A stretch of 64,000 nucleotides of DNA from an uncultured Roseobacter sp. GTDB taxonomy: Bacteria; Pseudomonadota; Alphaproteobacteria; Rhodobacterales; Rhodobacteraceae. The position numbers and the translations under genes were made by a program. Below the pieces are notes generated by a model. It searched no databases and was not told the origin of the DNA. It saw nothing but the letters and a program-made list of their open reading frames with translations. This document shows positions 28,375-38,808 of this stretch, one piece after another. The DNA is taken from contig NZ_CANMDB010000007.1 of assembly GCF_947496515.1 (NCBI RefSeq), positions 173,871 through 237,870 on the forward strand, given 5' to 3'. Each line of letters begins with the position of its first letter. Position 1 is the stretch's first letter.

Positions 28375-29128
28375 TTTTGAAAGACGGGCCCGTCTCATTG
28401 TCGGTCCTCCGAATGGCAAGCTGACGTCGAGTAGGACCTGCCATGCCGTGCGATGGTATTATCGCTTCCTCCTGTCGTATCTTAATGTGCGAGCGCTCGG
28501 GCATGTGAAACATGCCCTGCCGGGCGAGGGGCGAACTGGCTGCGTAAAAACGGTGAAGGGCAGCGCACGACATCGCACCAACTGCCTCAATGTACCGGTT
28601 CCGTTTCAAATCATTTGGACTGCGCTCGACACAACCCTTCCAGCAGGATTATCGGAGCGTCGAAAAGATGGCTGCGGTCTTTTTTGAATTTCAATTCACT
28701 CGGATCAGCAAGGGCGACCCTAAACGGGATCGAAACAGTGCTTTTGATCGAAGAAGCGCAAAAAGGCGCTGGCTGCACGCTCGTGGTTTAAGCCAGTCTT
28801 GCTGAGTGAAAGACACTGGACATCGCCTGTCCCGGACTGCGGCAAGACTTTGCAGCAGGGCCGTAATTCTGCACCGCCTCGACTCTATTCGAGTGATATC
28901 TTCCAAGCCATTCCCTCAAAACGAGAAATATGGATCTAATTCTGCGATAAGCGCGCAAATGCGTTGTCATTCGTTGACGCTGCATCAATCGCTCAATAGC
29001 CTTTTCTCAGATATTTAAGAAGCACCGAGACGTACGTTTGAAAGATGCTTTTAAAAGTCAATTTGAACCGAGCTGACGATGCACGCGTGTTCCACACGTA
29101 AGCTCGGGCCTGAATTTGGGGGAATGAC
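28375..29128. other. 754-base gene-poor region before the second RTX gene
   Basis: No supported gene; small frames here have no family features. It holds a perfect inverted repeat at 28499-28517 and must contain the promoter of the 2674-residue RTX protein. No TGTATACA box was found in it. Confidence 0.6.
28499..28517. promoter_or_regulatory. Perfect inverted repeat, possible operator
   Basis: GGGCATGT, spacer GAA, ACATGCCC: two perfect 8-base half-sites about 610 bases before the RTX start at 29129. This is a shape expected for a dimeric regulator. The cognate protein is unknown. Confidence 0.4.
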
Positions 29129-32100
29129 ATGGCCGTTTCGTATTTCGGAAACAATTATAATGTTCTCGCGAACACAGTAACCTTTACACCGAAAGACAGC
29201 CAGTTCGGACCCGGCGCAGGCGGAGACCCTATCGAGCCTGTGTTTTTTGGCATCGGTGGCGACAGTCTGCGCACGACGCCATTCGACATCGGCGGGCCGG
29301 TGGTGACGGACCTGCCTTTTCTTGGTGAGGTTGAGCTGTTGCGGGCGCGATTGTTCGGTGAGCTGGGCGCGCGGATGGGCATCGAGATCCTCGCTGGGCT
29401 TGAGAAAGGCGCCGACGATCCCGATGATCCAGACCTCATAACTCCGGGCCAGATCGCCGCCGTCCTGCCCTACGATCTGGTCGTTGCCTATCCGACGCTC
29501 GCACCGACCGCGGCCTCGGGTGATCTTCTTGATCTCTTTTTCGATGCCACGTTTAATCCCGGTGCAAGCGCTGACACCGGTTTTCAGACCCGGTTTCCCA
29601 GCCTGATTTTCGAGATGAACATCATCAATGAGCTGGACGTGGTCCTAGGTGCCGAAGTCGGCGTGCTGGGCACGAACACCACGTTCACGCCGGTTGATTT
29701 CAACGCCTCCTCGTCAATCCCGCTTATATCGCTGGACACCGCGCGTACCGACGCGGAGGGCGGTGCGGACCCGGTCAACATACTGGGCATCGGAACTCAG
29801 ACGATCATCAGCCTGCTGGGCCTCGATCCCATTGAAAACGAGAATGGGGAGTTTGCCGGGATCTCGGTGCCGCTGAATGCGTTTTTCGACACCACATTAC
29901 CGTCTGACCGCGAGAACCCGAGCACGGATGTTGCAGGGGACCAGCCGTCGGGCCGGGTTCCCGAGCGTCCCGAGATTGATGTGGGCCGGGTCGAACTCTT
30001 CGTCCCCAACATCAACGTCGCGTCAAAAGAAGTGGACGGCATCTATGTCGCCGACCCGGACAAGCGCGTTGTCAACGGCGTGGTGCAGGACGACCCGACC
30101 GGTCGCGGAACCAAGGACGATCTTGCTGCGCTGGTTCTGGATCTGGATGGCCTTACCACGATCGCGACCGGAGGCGCTTTCCCCCCGCTTGAATTGGAAT
30201 GGGAGCTCTTCAACAGCAACAACGGGGAGTCGAGCGAGGATGCCAGCCCCTTTGAGCTGGCCATCGATTTCTACTACAACCTGCTCGATGTCGAACTGCG
30301 TACCGCATTCCCGCTGGCGCAAGAGTTTGAACTCACACCCGACATCGCGACCAAGGTCTCATTCTTCGAAGTCACAGAAGACGGCGGGAAAGGCGATGCG
30401 CTGGCGGTGCAGGTCGCACAGACAAAGAAGCAATTGTTGTTTGATGCGTCCGGTTCTTTTACCAGCGACGCGGTGGCGCAGCGTCTGTCCGAACTAGCGT
30501 CGCAGTCCACGCAAGTGGCGCGCGACATCGAACTGTTCGTTGACCTTGAGCGGGCGATCCCCGGCGCCTTTACCGGCGACGTCGGTGGCGTATCGGGCGT
30601 GTTGGGCATCAGCCGCGATGGCGGAGCCTTCGAACCGCTGGATGCCTTGGGTGACGCACCGATTGTCGAATCCGAACCGCAACTCGGCGAAAACCAGAAT
30701 GTGGCGCTTGATCTTTCCGGTCTGGCGTTCGGCTACATCATCAGCAGTCAGATTGACAGAACGGAAACAACCGAAGTCATCCCGCTGGATTTCGATCCAA
30801 CCGCGAGTGTTTTCCGGTTTGTCGATGTGGAAACACCCGCCGGTCTGACGGAGACGGACTTTCTGACGGATCTGTCGGCTCTGAATGTTGTCTACGGTGG
30901 GGAGCAGGTTTTTGTCGAGGTCGAGACCGAGGCGCGGCCCATTGTGCGGAGCAAGACGGGGCTGGAGATTGATCTGTCTCTCTTGCTCTCGGGGCTGGAG
31001 TTCGAGGCCGGGTTCAACGCAACCGTCGATTTGGGGCCGTTCTCCGTCGGTGTGGGTCTTGATCTGGGGGTCGGACCGCTTTTCGATGAGACCATCCCGC
31101 TTTTCAACGCCGATCTCATCACCCTGTTTGAAGAGACGTTTTCGATCACCGACAGTCAGACAACATCGTTTTTGCTGGGCGGTGACATCGAGGGTGAACT
31201 GGCGCCGGGTGCGATTGTCGGAACGGAAGGTGATGACCGCCTGACACCGGAGGAAGCCGCGAACCTTGATTCTGTCATCGCGGCAGCTCAGCAGCAGGCC
31301 GCGCAGGCGCGCGCTGTGATCGCAGATAACGAACCCCTTATCCCACCAGCGGAGGCGGCGGTGCTGGCCGCCAGTCTGGCGGCGCAAGAAGCGACGACGC
31401 TGCTTTTGCTGGCGCAAGCGGTGTTTCAACGAGACCAAGCCCTGTTCGCAATAGGTGCCATCACACGCGCCGAGTTGGACGCAAGCCGCGAGGCCTTCCA
31501 ACAGGCACAGTCAAATGTGACTCAGGCCAACGCGACCTTGGCCAACAGCAACAGCGAGCTTGCAGCACTTAATCAGACCCTCGACGACGCGAATGGCGAT
31601 CTGGTGGAGGCTGAGCAGATCCTTGCAGACGTCGACGCGCCCGAGCTCTTGGGTACGACGCAGGCCGACGTCATCGTCGGTCTGGCCGGTGACGACAGGC
31701 TTCTGGGCCTGGCGGGTGACGATACACTGTTTCCGGGTGAGGGTGCGGATAGCGTCGATGGGGGCGATGGCATTGATCTGGTCGATTTCAGCGATCTGAA
31801 CGGTGCTGTGCTGACGACCGGTTATGCAGGCCAGTTGCCCGCGGGTGCGCGCGCGGGCGTTGACGTGACACTCGATGGCGGCGTCGAGACCGCAGCGGAG
31901 ATTGAAAGCGGGGGCGTGACCGGTGCTGTCACAGACGTCCGCAACGTCGAGCGCTGGCGCCTGACCGATTCCGCCGATGTTTTGCGGCTGCAAATCGCGG
32001 TAGGGCCAGAATTGGATACCCTGCGCGATGTCGCCTTGTTGGACGGCGACGACGTTGTCGAGGCGACGGGGCTTGGCCTGCGCAGTCCGAACGCTCCGTC

Positions 32101-35100
32101 GTTCACGGTTGATCTGGGTGAGGGCGACGACCGTTTCACCATTACCAACGGCGGCAACCTGAACGACCTTGCGCCCGGCATGACCGTTTTGGGCGGAGCG
32201 GGCGAGGACACCATCGCGGCCAGCGGCGACGTGGACCTGCAGGCAAACACAGGGCCACTGGGCGCGACGTTCTCGGGGTTCGAGAACATCACCCGGCTGG
32301 ACGGCGGGCCAGGCACGCTCGCAGGAGACGACGGCGCCAACAGGCTTCAGGATAGCGCCGGAGACGGCACGCTGATCGGACGCGGTGGCGCCGACATCTT
32401 GCTGGGAGGGCTCGGCGACGACACGCTGGTAGGCGGGCTGGGCGCGGATGTTCTGGACGGTGGCGGCGGATTTGACACGGCGAGTTACGCTGACAGCACC
32501 ACCTCCATTTTCGTCCGGGAGCTGTCCGATGGCCAGATGCTGGGCTTTCGAGGTGAGGCGCAGGGCGACGTGCTGGTGGATATCGAACGCATCGAAGGCT
32601 CTGCCTTCAACGATCTTTTCCGTGGCGGTGCCCGCAGCATGACAACCGAAGGCGGCGACGGTGATGACCGTATTGTCGCCGGTGCCGGAAACGATACGAT
32701 CTTCGGCCAGAATGGCGATGATCTGCTGTTGCGCGCCGAAGAGGGCCAGGTGTCAGGCTCCAACACCTTTGACGGCGGCGACGGGTTTGACCTGCTGGGC
32801 GGTTTCGAGGGCGGTGTGCGGATCGCGAGTGGTTCGGTCAACGGCACCGTACGCTTTATCGAGCGCGACCCGAACGGCATTCTGCCTTCGGTCGACAGGA
32901 ACATCGACAGGACAGGCACGTTCACCTACAGCGCCCCGGTTGAGCAGTTCCTGCGCGTGCGTATGGCCGATGGTGTGGCCCAGATGATCGAGGAAGACAT
33001 TGACAGCAACGCCATTTTCACCAGCGTCAGTGTTCTGGGTCGCTATAACTACACTGAATTTGGCCTGTTTAATATCCCAACGGATTGGCGCAATGTGAAT
33101 ATCCAGACCTTTGAGCAGTTTGGGTTCACACGCGCGTCTCTGCTGGCCTCCAGCAACGATTTCGTGGATGGCACCGGCAGAGACTCACTCAGCACCTTCA
33201 TCGCTGACGCAGTCAGCGGCCTATCCTCCAGCGATATCGTTCAGAGTTTTTACTCCTCGGACATCCGGTCCATCGGCAGTTTGTCCTCCAGCGAACGCAT
33301 CCTCTCGACCGATACGTTCACCAATGTCGAAGGTATTGTGGGCACAACGCGCGATGATGAGCTGTTCGGTGCCGGGGCGGACGAGGCGTTCTACGGCAAC
33401 GGTGGCGACGACTATATTGAAGCGGCAGCAGGGGACGACATTCTGGGCTTTGGCGAGGGTCAGGCGCTGCGGGACCTGACCGACCCGCCCGGGGGGACGG
33501 CGGTTCCTGTCTTTGGTCGCCAGGGCGGGACGAACGCGCCGCAAAACAACCCGACAATCCTAGAGCGCTTGCGGACGCTAGACCCAGATGACCGCGTCGC
33601 AAGTGCAGCGCCCGTGACCCTGACAGGCGATGTGGACGGCGTGGGAAATACCCGTGTCGATTGGGGGTCATTCCTTTGGGGCGGGGCGGGCATCGACACA
33701 CTGGATCTGCGTTTTGACAGGGGCCTCAGCTTCCTGCCCAGTGACGGGCCAGCCGCACGCGCCATTGTTGACCTTGACGCCGCGCCGACCAACACGACCA
33801 TCAACACCTTTACCGGCGAACGGGTGGTGTATGGCACCGCGGTCTTCACCAACCCCGGTGAAGATACGAGTGCGCGGGGTTCTTATGTCAATGCAACGCT
33901 CTACGGCATCGAAAACGTGCTGGGCACGGCGAATGACGACATCATCAGCGGCGACGCGCGGGACAACCGGATCGAAGGCGGCGGCGGCGCGGATGCGATG
34001 GAGGGGCGTGGCGGCACGGATACCGTCAGCTACGCGCTGGCATCGGAAGGTGTATCGCTGAACCTGCTCCGTACCGGTAACGGTGTTCGTTTGGACAATG
34101 CAAACGCGGGATCAGGTGATTCAGCGGGCGATGTCGCGTTCGGTTTCGAGCGTTACGAGGGGTCCGACTTCGGGGATACGGTAACGGTGACCGGCTCTTT
34201 GGCCGCGGCGCCGGTCACTATTTCATTTGTTGTGCCGCACGTCTTTCCCGAGATTACCGTAGAACAGCCTGCTCCGTCGCCTGACATTGTTCTGGCGGAA
34301 GAGACACAGGGCTTCGTGGAAACCGTGAGGATCTTTGACAGGCTGCTTGTCCCCACCGCTCCCCTCGTCACCCTCGCGCTTGGCGCCGGTGACGACGTTC
34401 TGACCGCCGACGCCGGCGCTCCGGTGATTGCCGATCTGGGAGATGGTGACGATACCGTGCACCTCACAGGGGTCAGCCATGACATCACCCTCGGCTTCGG
34501 TGACGACACTGTGACCGTTGCTGCGCTGCCGGGTGGGGCCCTCACGGGGCGTTCCGTCGCCGAACGGACCACGCTCATCGACGGTGGCGACGGTATAGAC
34601 ACGGTCAGTTTTGCGGCAGATGCCTTTGTCAGCCTGCAATCCGATGGTGCGGGTCGTGCTGTGGTCACCGTTGACGCAACCCCAAGCGATGTCGAAACGA
34701 CGGCTGTCATTGCGCCACGCACCATCTCCCAGGCGTCACCGGCAGGCAGTATTCAGCGTACGTCCGAGTTTGATGGCCCGGTAGATCTGACGCAGGAAGG
34801 TGTCTATGCCGCTGCCTTGGCTCAATCAGCTGCTGCGCCCGCCATCTATGATCTGACAAATGTCGAGTTTATCGAGATCGCGGGCGAACGCATCCGCCTG
34901 AATGCGACCGACCCGTTGGTCGATGCCGACACCACGCTGACCATCCAGGAGGATGCGCGCGATCCTTTCGACCTTGGGATCAGTGTCTCTACAGCAGAGC
35001 AGGATGTCGGTGCCACCTTCCGCATCGAGAGGCTGCCGGACACAGCCCAGATTGTGCTTCCTGCGACCGTTGGGGGTACTGGTCCAGTGTCAGTCGGTGA

Positions 35101-37153
35101 CGTGCTGACCAGCGATCAGGTGGCGGCGTTGCAGGTTGTGCCAGGCCAGCTGTTCGGTCAGACCATTGACCGCGTGGAATACGCCCGCGTTGATCCGCCG
35201 CAACCCGAAGCGCCCCGCGTCGCGACCTTGCCGAGCCAGGCGCCGGTGGACGGAGTGTCATTGAACATTACCGCGCCGGTCAGCCCGGATGGGGATCCGG
35301 TCACCGTCACAATCACACAGGCACCGGACAGTGGCACGCTCTTCATCATGCGGCCTGATCCCGGATTCCTGGCGTTTGGCGTGACCCTCCTCACGCCCGT
35401 CGAAGTGGCCGTAGGCGACACTCTTACCGCGGATGAGCTGGCAGAACTGGCCTATCGTCCCGCCGAGAATGTGAGCGGGCCGGTGGGCTCCTTGGCTTAC
35501 GTGGCGGATACCGGGCTTGGTCTGCGACAACTGTCCGGGACCCGCGAAGACGATGATGTGCCTTCAGACCGCGACGGGCGCGCGGAGCAGGTAATCGCAA
35601 TAGAGATTACCCCCGTGGATGATGCGCCCGAGGTCTCGCGACTGCTTTATCCCTTGTCACCGAATGGCGTACTGGAAGCGAAGATCACTGCAAGCGACGC
35701 GGAGAACGATCCTTTTTCACTGCGCATCGAACAGGCGCCGACGTTGGGCTCTCTGGTGCTGAACCCTGACGGCACATTTGTGTACCGCCAGGACACGGTA
35801 GTGGATTTCCAGGGCGCGGATTTTGTCGAGGATCGCTTCAGCGTGCGTGCCACGCAGGATATCGGTGGTCCCGACGGCGATCTGCTCCAATCACCGGAAG
35901 TTATACAGGTCGTGCGTATCGTGAACCCCGAGACGCAACGCGCCATCGTCTTTGACGCCGCACAGACGGATGTCTTCTTCGACGATGAGGGCCAACCGAT
36001 TGCTCTGGGCGGACTTGGAACCGACGATACGCTGATCGGGCATTTCGGCCCCGATCAGCTCTTCGGCTTTGGTGGCAACGACCGGATATTCGGTTTCAAA
36101 GACGATGACGTCCTTTCCGGTGGTACCGGTGACGACAGGCTGAACGGAGGCGCGGGCAATGACACGATCTCGGGCGGTGACGGTGCGGATACGGTCTTCG
36201 GTCAGGGCGGCGATGATGACATCGACGGAGGCGACGGGAATGACACCCTCTCCGGTGAAGGCGGCGATGACATCATCAACGGCGGCAGCGGCGACGATTG
36301 GATCCGCGGCGCCAATGGAGACGATGATATCGATGGCGGCGCAGGCAATGACACTGCCTTCGGAGGTGAGGGCAAAGACATCATACGTGGCGGCGTGGGG
36401 GATGACAGGCTCGTAGGCAGCGGGGGCGCCGACGATATCTTCGGTGACGATGGCAATGACACCCTCTTCGGCGAGACCGGCGCCGACGAATTGTTCGGGG
36501 GCGCGGGTGACGACTACATGGGCGGCGGCGGCGGAGACGATTTTCTGGACGGACAAGCCGGAAATGACACGCTCTTTGGCGGCTCGAACGACGACCGGAT
36601 TTTTGGCGGATCGGGCGACGACCTGCTGGATGGTCAGCAACAGGATGACGATCTCTTTGGCCAGTCAGGCGATGACACGCTGTTCGGCGGCGATGGCTTT
36701 GACAGGCTCGACGGCGGTGCGGGCAACGACATGCTCTTCGGCGGAGCTCAGGGCGACGTTCTGGCGGGCGGTGCCGGGGTTGATATGCTGGACGGCGGAG
36801 GTGGTTTTGACACATTCGACTTCAATTCGGTATCGGATTCCGCCTTTGGCGCGGCCGATACGGTCGCGGGCTTCGAGGGCGCAGGGGCGCCGGGCGGAGA
36901 CGCTATTGATGTCTCGGAAATCGACGCCAATGGTCTCTTGGGCGGCGACCAGGCCTTCACCTTCCTGGGTGCTGTCACCAACGCCGTCGGCCTTGGATTT
37001 GGTGCTGGTGCGCTTTGGGTGCAGGAGTTCGGGGGCCAGACGCGGCTTTACGGCACCGTCAATGACGATGGGCTGATCGACTTCGAAGTTCGCATCAACG
37101 ATGGTGCTGGCACCTTGGCCTCTGACTATGCCGCGGACGACTTCGTGCTTTGA
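29129..37153 (+). CDS. Large RTX/cadherin-like secreted protein with internal HlyD-like hairpin (2674 residues)
   Basis: Start at ATG 29129 after GGGGG. Residues 1-700 are a beta-rich region of no family I recognise (FGNNYNVLANTVTF start, repeated VxLGAEVGVLG-like strands). About 711-837 is a long Ala/Gln/Glu coiled coil containing RDQALFAIGAITRAELDAS, which resembles the hairpin of HlyD/AcrA-type adaptors. RTX motifs follow from about 845 and occur in scattered groups. About 1990-2270 has Ig/cadherin-like repeats (PDSGTLFI, NPDGTFVYRQDT). A dense RTX roll spans about 2291-2567. The C-terminus resembles the serralysin M10 C-terminal domain (FDFNSVSDS, DAIDVSEIDAN, DQAFTFLG) and ends in DDFVL, a type I secretion tail. 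It is a probable surface or released adhesin/matrix protein exported by the 3415-9150 system. Confidence 0.88.
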   Translation: MAVSYFGNNYNVLANTVTFTPKDSQFGPGAGGDPIEPVFFGIGGDSLRTTPFDIGGPVVTDLPFLGEVELLRARLFGELGARMGIEILAGLEKGADDPDDPDLITPGQIAAVLPYDLVVAYPTLAPTAASGDLLDLFFDATFNPGASADTGFQTRFPSLIFEMNIINELDVVLGAEVGVLGTNTTFTPVDFNASSSIPLISLDTARTDAEGGADPVNILGIGTQTIISLLGLDPIENENGEFAGISVPLNAFFDTTLPSDRENPSTDVAGDQPSGRVPERPEIDVGRVELFVPNINVASKEVDGIYVADPDKRVVNGVVQDDPTGRGTKDDLAALVLDLDGLTTIATGGAFPPLELEWELFNSNNGESSEDASPFELAIDFYYNLLDVELRTAFPLAQEFELTPDIATKVSFFEVTEDGGKGDALAVQVAQTKKQLLFDASGSFTSDAVAQRLSELASQSTQVARDIELFVDLERAIPGAFTGDVGGVSGVLGISRDGGAFEPLDALGDAPIVESEPQLGENQNVALDLSGLAFGYIISSQIDRTETTEVIPLDFDPTASVFRFVDVETPAGLTETDFLTDLSALNVVYGGEQVFVEVETEARPIVRSKTGLEIDLSLLLSGLEFEAGFNATVDLGPFSVGVGLDLGVGPLFDETIPLFNADLITLFEETFSITDSQTTSFLLGGDIEGELAPGAIVGTEGDDRLTPEEAANLDSVIAAAQQQAAQARAVIADNEPLIPPAEAAVLAASLAAQEATTLLLLAQAVFQRDQALFAIGAITRAELDASREAFQQAQSNVTQANATLANSNSELAALNQTLDDANGDLVEAEQILADVDAPELLGTTQADVIVGLAGDDRLLGLAGDDTLFPGEGADSVDGGDGIDLVDFSDLNGAVLTTGYAGQLPAGARAGVDVTLDGGVETAAEIESGGVTGAVTDVRNVERWRLTDSADVLRLQIAVGPELDTLRDVALLDGDDVVEATGLGLRSPNAPSFTVDLGEGDDRFTITNGGNLNDLAPGMTVLGGAGEDTIAASGDVDLQANTGPLGATFSGFENITRLDGGPGTLAGDDGANRLQDSAGDGTLIGRGGADILLGGLGDDTLVGGLGADVLDGGGGFDTASYADSTTSIFVRELSDGQMLGFRGEAQGDVLVDIERIEGSAFNDLFRGGARSMTTEGGDGDDRIVAGAGNDTIFGQNGDDLLLRAEEGQVSGSNTFDGGDGFDLLGGFEGGVRIASGSVNGTVRFIERDPNGILPSVDRNIDRTGTFTYSAPVEQFLRVRMADGVAQMIEEDIDSNAIFTSVSVLGRYNYTEFGLFNIPTDWRNVNIQTFEQFGFTRASLLASSNDFVDGTGRDSLSTFIADAVSGLSSSDIVQSFYSSDIRSIGSLSSSERILSTDTFTNVEGIVGTTRDDELFGAGADEAFYGNGGDDYIEAAAGDDILGFGEGQALRDLTDPPGGTAVPVFGRQGGTNAPQNNPTILERLRTLDPDDRVASAAPVTLTGDVDGVGNTRVDWGSFLWGGAGIDTLDLRFDRGLSFLPSDGPAARAIVDLDAAPTNTTINTFTGERVVYGTAVFTNPGEDTSARGSYVNATLYGIENVLGTANDDIISGDARDNRIEGGGGADAMEGRGGTDTVSYALASEGVSLNLLRTGNGVRLDNANAGSGDSAGDVAFGFERYEGSDFGDTVTVTGSLAAAPVTISFVVPHVFPEITVEQPAPSPDIVLAEETQGFVETVRIFDRLLVPTAPLVTLALGAGDDVLTADAGAPVIADLGDGDDTVHLTGVSHDITLGFGDDTVTVAALPGGALTGRSVAERTTLIDGGDGIDTVSFAADAFVSLQSDGAGRAVVTVDATPSDVETTAVIAPRTISQASPAGSIQRTSEFDGPVDLTQEGVYAAALAQSAAAPAIYDLTNVEFIEIAGERIRLNATDPLVDADTTLTIQEDARDPFDLGISVSTAEQDVGATFRIERLPDTAQIVLPATVGGTGPVSVGDVLTSDQVAALQVVPGQLFGQTIDRVEYARVDPPQPEAPRVATLPSQAPVDGVSLNITAPVSPDGDPVTVTITQAPDSGTLFIMRPDPGFLAFGVTLLTPVEVAVGDTLTADELAELAYRPAENVSGPVGSLAYVADTGLGLRQLSGTREDDDVPSDRDGRAEQVIAIEITPVDDAPEVSRLLYPLSPNGVLEAKITASDAENDPFSLRIEQAPTLGSLVLNPDGTFVYRQDTVVDFQGADFVEDRFSVRATQDIGGPDGDLLQSPEVIQVVRIVNPETQRAIVFDAAQTDVFFDDEGQPIALGGLGTDDTLIGHFGPDQLFGFGGNDRIFGFKDDDVLSGGTGDDRLNGGAGNDTISGGDGADTVFGQGGDDDIDGGDGNDTLSGEGGDDIINGGSGDDWIRGANGDDDIDGGAGNDTAFGGEGKDIIRGGVGDDRLVGSGGADDIFGDDGNDTLFGETGADELFGGAGDDYMGGGGGDDFLDGQAGNDTLFGGSNDDRIFGGSGDDLLDGQQQDDDLFGQSGDDTLFGGDGFDRLDGGAGNDMLFGGAQGDVLAGGAGVDMLDGGGGFDTFDFNSVSDSAFGAADTVAGFEGAGAPGGDAIDVSEIDANGLLGGDQAFTFLGAVTNAVGLGFGAGALWVQEFGGQTRLYGTVNDDGLIDFEVRINDGAGTLASDYAADDFVL
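36000..36830 (+). repeat. Dense C-terminal RTX beta-roll
   Basis: About 30 tandem GGxGxDxUx motifs are encoded (for example LSGGTGDDRLN, INGGSGDDWIR, LFGGAGDDYMG, LDGQAGNDTLF). They give a long Ca2+-binding parallel beta-roll at about residues 2291-2567 of the protein. Confidence 0.9.
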
Positions 37154-37369
37154 CAGCCTTGCCACGGGTGACCCTCGCAACAATGAGCGCCGTTGTCTCG
37201 GTGACCTGTCGCGAACGTCGCCGAGGTTTCGTACAGGGGGGCGTAGGATGTCGGTCGGATCCGGTCCATGGTATCGCTCAAAGGTGCGTAGTCTTGGACA
37301 GACGCTATCCCGCACGCCACCTTCTTCCATGTCCTGTAAGCCATCTCTCAACGCGACTGCGTAAAAGTC

Positions 37370-37813
37370 TGCGGCGGCGGTGCTACCTGTGCCGGACCGT
37401 GGATAGTGGCGGCCAAATTCCTGATTTCATGCTGTTTTAATATCGAGACGAGGCCGCCGCGCTCCGGCTTCCTGCAAAGGTGATTTCGACGATTGGCCCG
37501 CCATTCGCCTGTGTGATCAACAAAAGTGGGGGCGAATTCGGCAGGCCTGAGGGGCATGGATGCGGCTCTGCGTGACATGGATTCACCGCACAGGATCAGG
37601 GTCTATCGGTCCAAGTGTCTCAACAACGTCGTGGGTCAGAAACGCCGCGATGTGAAACGACGGACACGGGGTACGCTGGGCTTCAAATCACTCAGAATAG
37701 AAACGACAACGTTGGACGGGATTCAGACAGCGCCTATCGTCCTGAAAAGGGCTCCAGAGCAAAGGCTGTCCGTTCGAGATCTACGCCAGCTTTGCGGCGT
37801 GAACGGCGGCTGA
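37370..37813 (+). pseudogene. Relic of an IS6-family transposase
   Basis: One frame reads YLCRTVDSGGQIPDFML and hits a TAA at 37438-37440. The same frame family then continues with VINKSGG. After a shift, the frame ending at 37813 reads ANSAGLRGMDAALR...YRSKCLNNVVGQKRRD then TRGTLGFKSL. This matches the order of IS6/IS26-type transposases (yLwRAVD; vIDKSG; RSKYLNNxVEQDHRxxKRRTRPMLGFKSF). The gene has a stop and at least one frameshift. Two catalytic positions look replaced: VIDKSG is VINKSG and VEQDH is VGQKR. The N-terminal helix-turn-helix is not visible. An IS-end-like sequence follows at 37839. Confidence 0.75.
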
Positions 37814-37838
37814 GGTGGCTTCATTTTGGCGCAAGAAG

Positions 37839-37855
37839 AACTTTGCGACCGCGCC
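37839..37855. mobile_element. Probable degenerate IS6-type terminal inverted repeat
   Basis: AACTTTGCGACCGCGCC resembles the reverse complement of the IS6-type end GGTTCTGTCGCAAAGTT seen nearly intact at 50348-50364 in this window. It lies 25 bases after the transposase relic, where the right end is expected. Confidence 0.5.
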
Positions 37856-38073
37856 AAACGACCCGGAGAGCCTTACTCCAACCCCGTCTTGTTGCGGTGA
37901 ATGGAGGTTTATCGGCAAGTAAGCCGGGAACTGATCATCGTCGCGAAGGTTGAATAAGGTATCAACTGGACAATCCGAAAGTTCGGTGGTGGCCACTGCG
38001 ACGGCACCAAGGGATGTCTGAAGGCAATCGACGTGAAAGCTCAGATGAAAAACACAATACGGAGGATGAAGTG

Positions 38074-38808
38074 ATGTCTGTTAAGAGAATGATTACAAAA
38101 CTCGCACTCGCGTTCGCTGCCAAAAAGGGTATGGACGTTTTCAGGTCAGCTGGTGGCATTCAGGGTCTGACCCGTTCGCTTTCGACCCGCGGTGCAACAA
38201 ACACCACCGATAATGCTGCGATGGGTCGCGTCGGCGACACCGGAGGTTCCGGCATCGGTGGTCTTGGCAATATCCTTGCATCTCTCGGCGTCGCTGGGCC
38301 TGCGGGTGGTCATCAAGCGGGTATGACCGGACAGGCAGTGCCGCAGAACCAAAGTCTGGGGCAGATTTTCGGTAACTTGGCAGCTGCATTCGGCGGCAAC
38401 CCCAACAGCGGCGCCAGACAACTGAATGATGAGCTTGATATTCCCGATCGGGAGGATGCAGACGAGGCGCGCCCGGTCATAATGGCCATGGTGCAGATGG
38501 CCCGGGCCGACGGCAGTATCGACGATGCGGAACAGCGTGCTCTGCTGGACTTCTTGGATGATGCCACGGAAGCAGAGCAACGCTTACTGCGAGAAGCTTT
38601 AGACAACCCCGTCGGGCCGGCGCAAATTGCCCAGCAGACACCGCACCATGCTCGCAAGGAAGTTTATGCGGCGGCACTTTTGGTTGGAGATGCCGACAAC
38701 TCGCAGGAGCGGGCATTCCTGAACGAATTGGGATCCTGTCTTCAACTGTCGGAGATGGAGACAAACCGCCTTCAAGCTGCCATGCGCGCGGATCGGGCAA
38801 CGGTCTGA
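38074..38808 (+). CDS. DUF533/TerB-like protein
   Basis: 244 residues from ATG 38074, supported by GGAGG at 38061-38065; an upstream in-frame ATG at 38014 lacks a ribosome site. The N-terminus is a short positively charged helix (KRMITKLALAFAAKKGMDVF) followed by a Gly/Ala-rich low-complexity linker (about 25-115). The C-terminal half (about 130-240) is an all-helical TerB-like domain with the acidic metal-site pattern MARADGSIDDAEQRALLDFL and VGDADNSQERAFLNELG. It resembles YebE-like inner membrane DUF533 proteins. The function is not known. It stands alone, with no operon partner. Confidence 0.75.
   Translation: MSVKRMITKLALAFAAKKGMDVFRSAGGIQGLTRSLSTRGATNTTDNAAMGRVGDTGGSGIGGLGNILASLGVAGPAGGHQAGMTGQAVPQNQSLGQIFGNLAAAFGGNPNSGARQLNDELDIPDREDADEARPVIMAMVQMARADGSIDDAEQRALLDFLDDATEAEQRLLREALDNPVGPAQIAQQTPHHARKEVYAAALLVGDADNSQERAFLNELGSCLQLSEMETNRLQAAMRADRATV

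Noticed and set aside
36000..36830. Tandem short DNA repeats that could be mistaken for a CRISPR or satellite array
   Set aside because: The period is about 27 bases in frame with GGxGxDxUx nonapeptides, and there are no unique spacers; it is the coding sequence of an RTX beta-roll.
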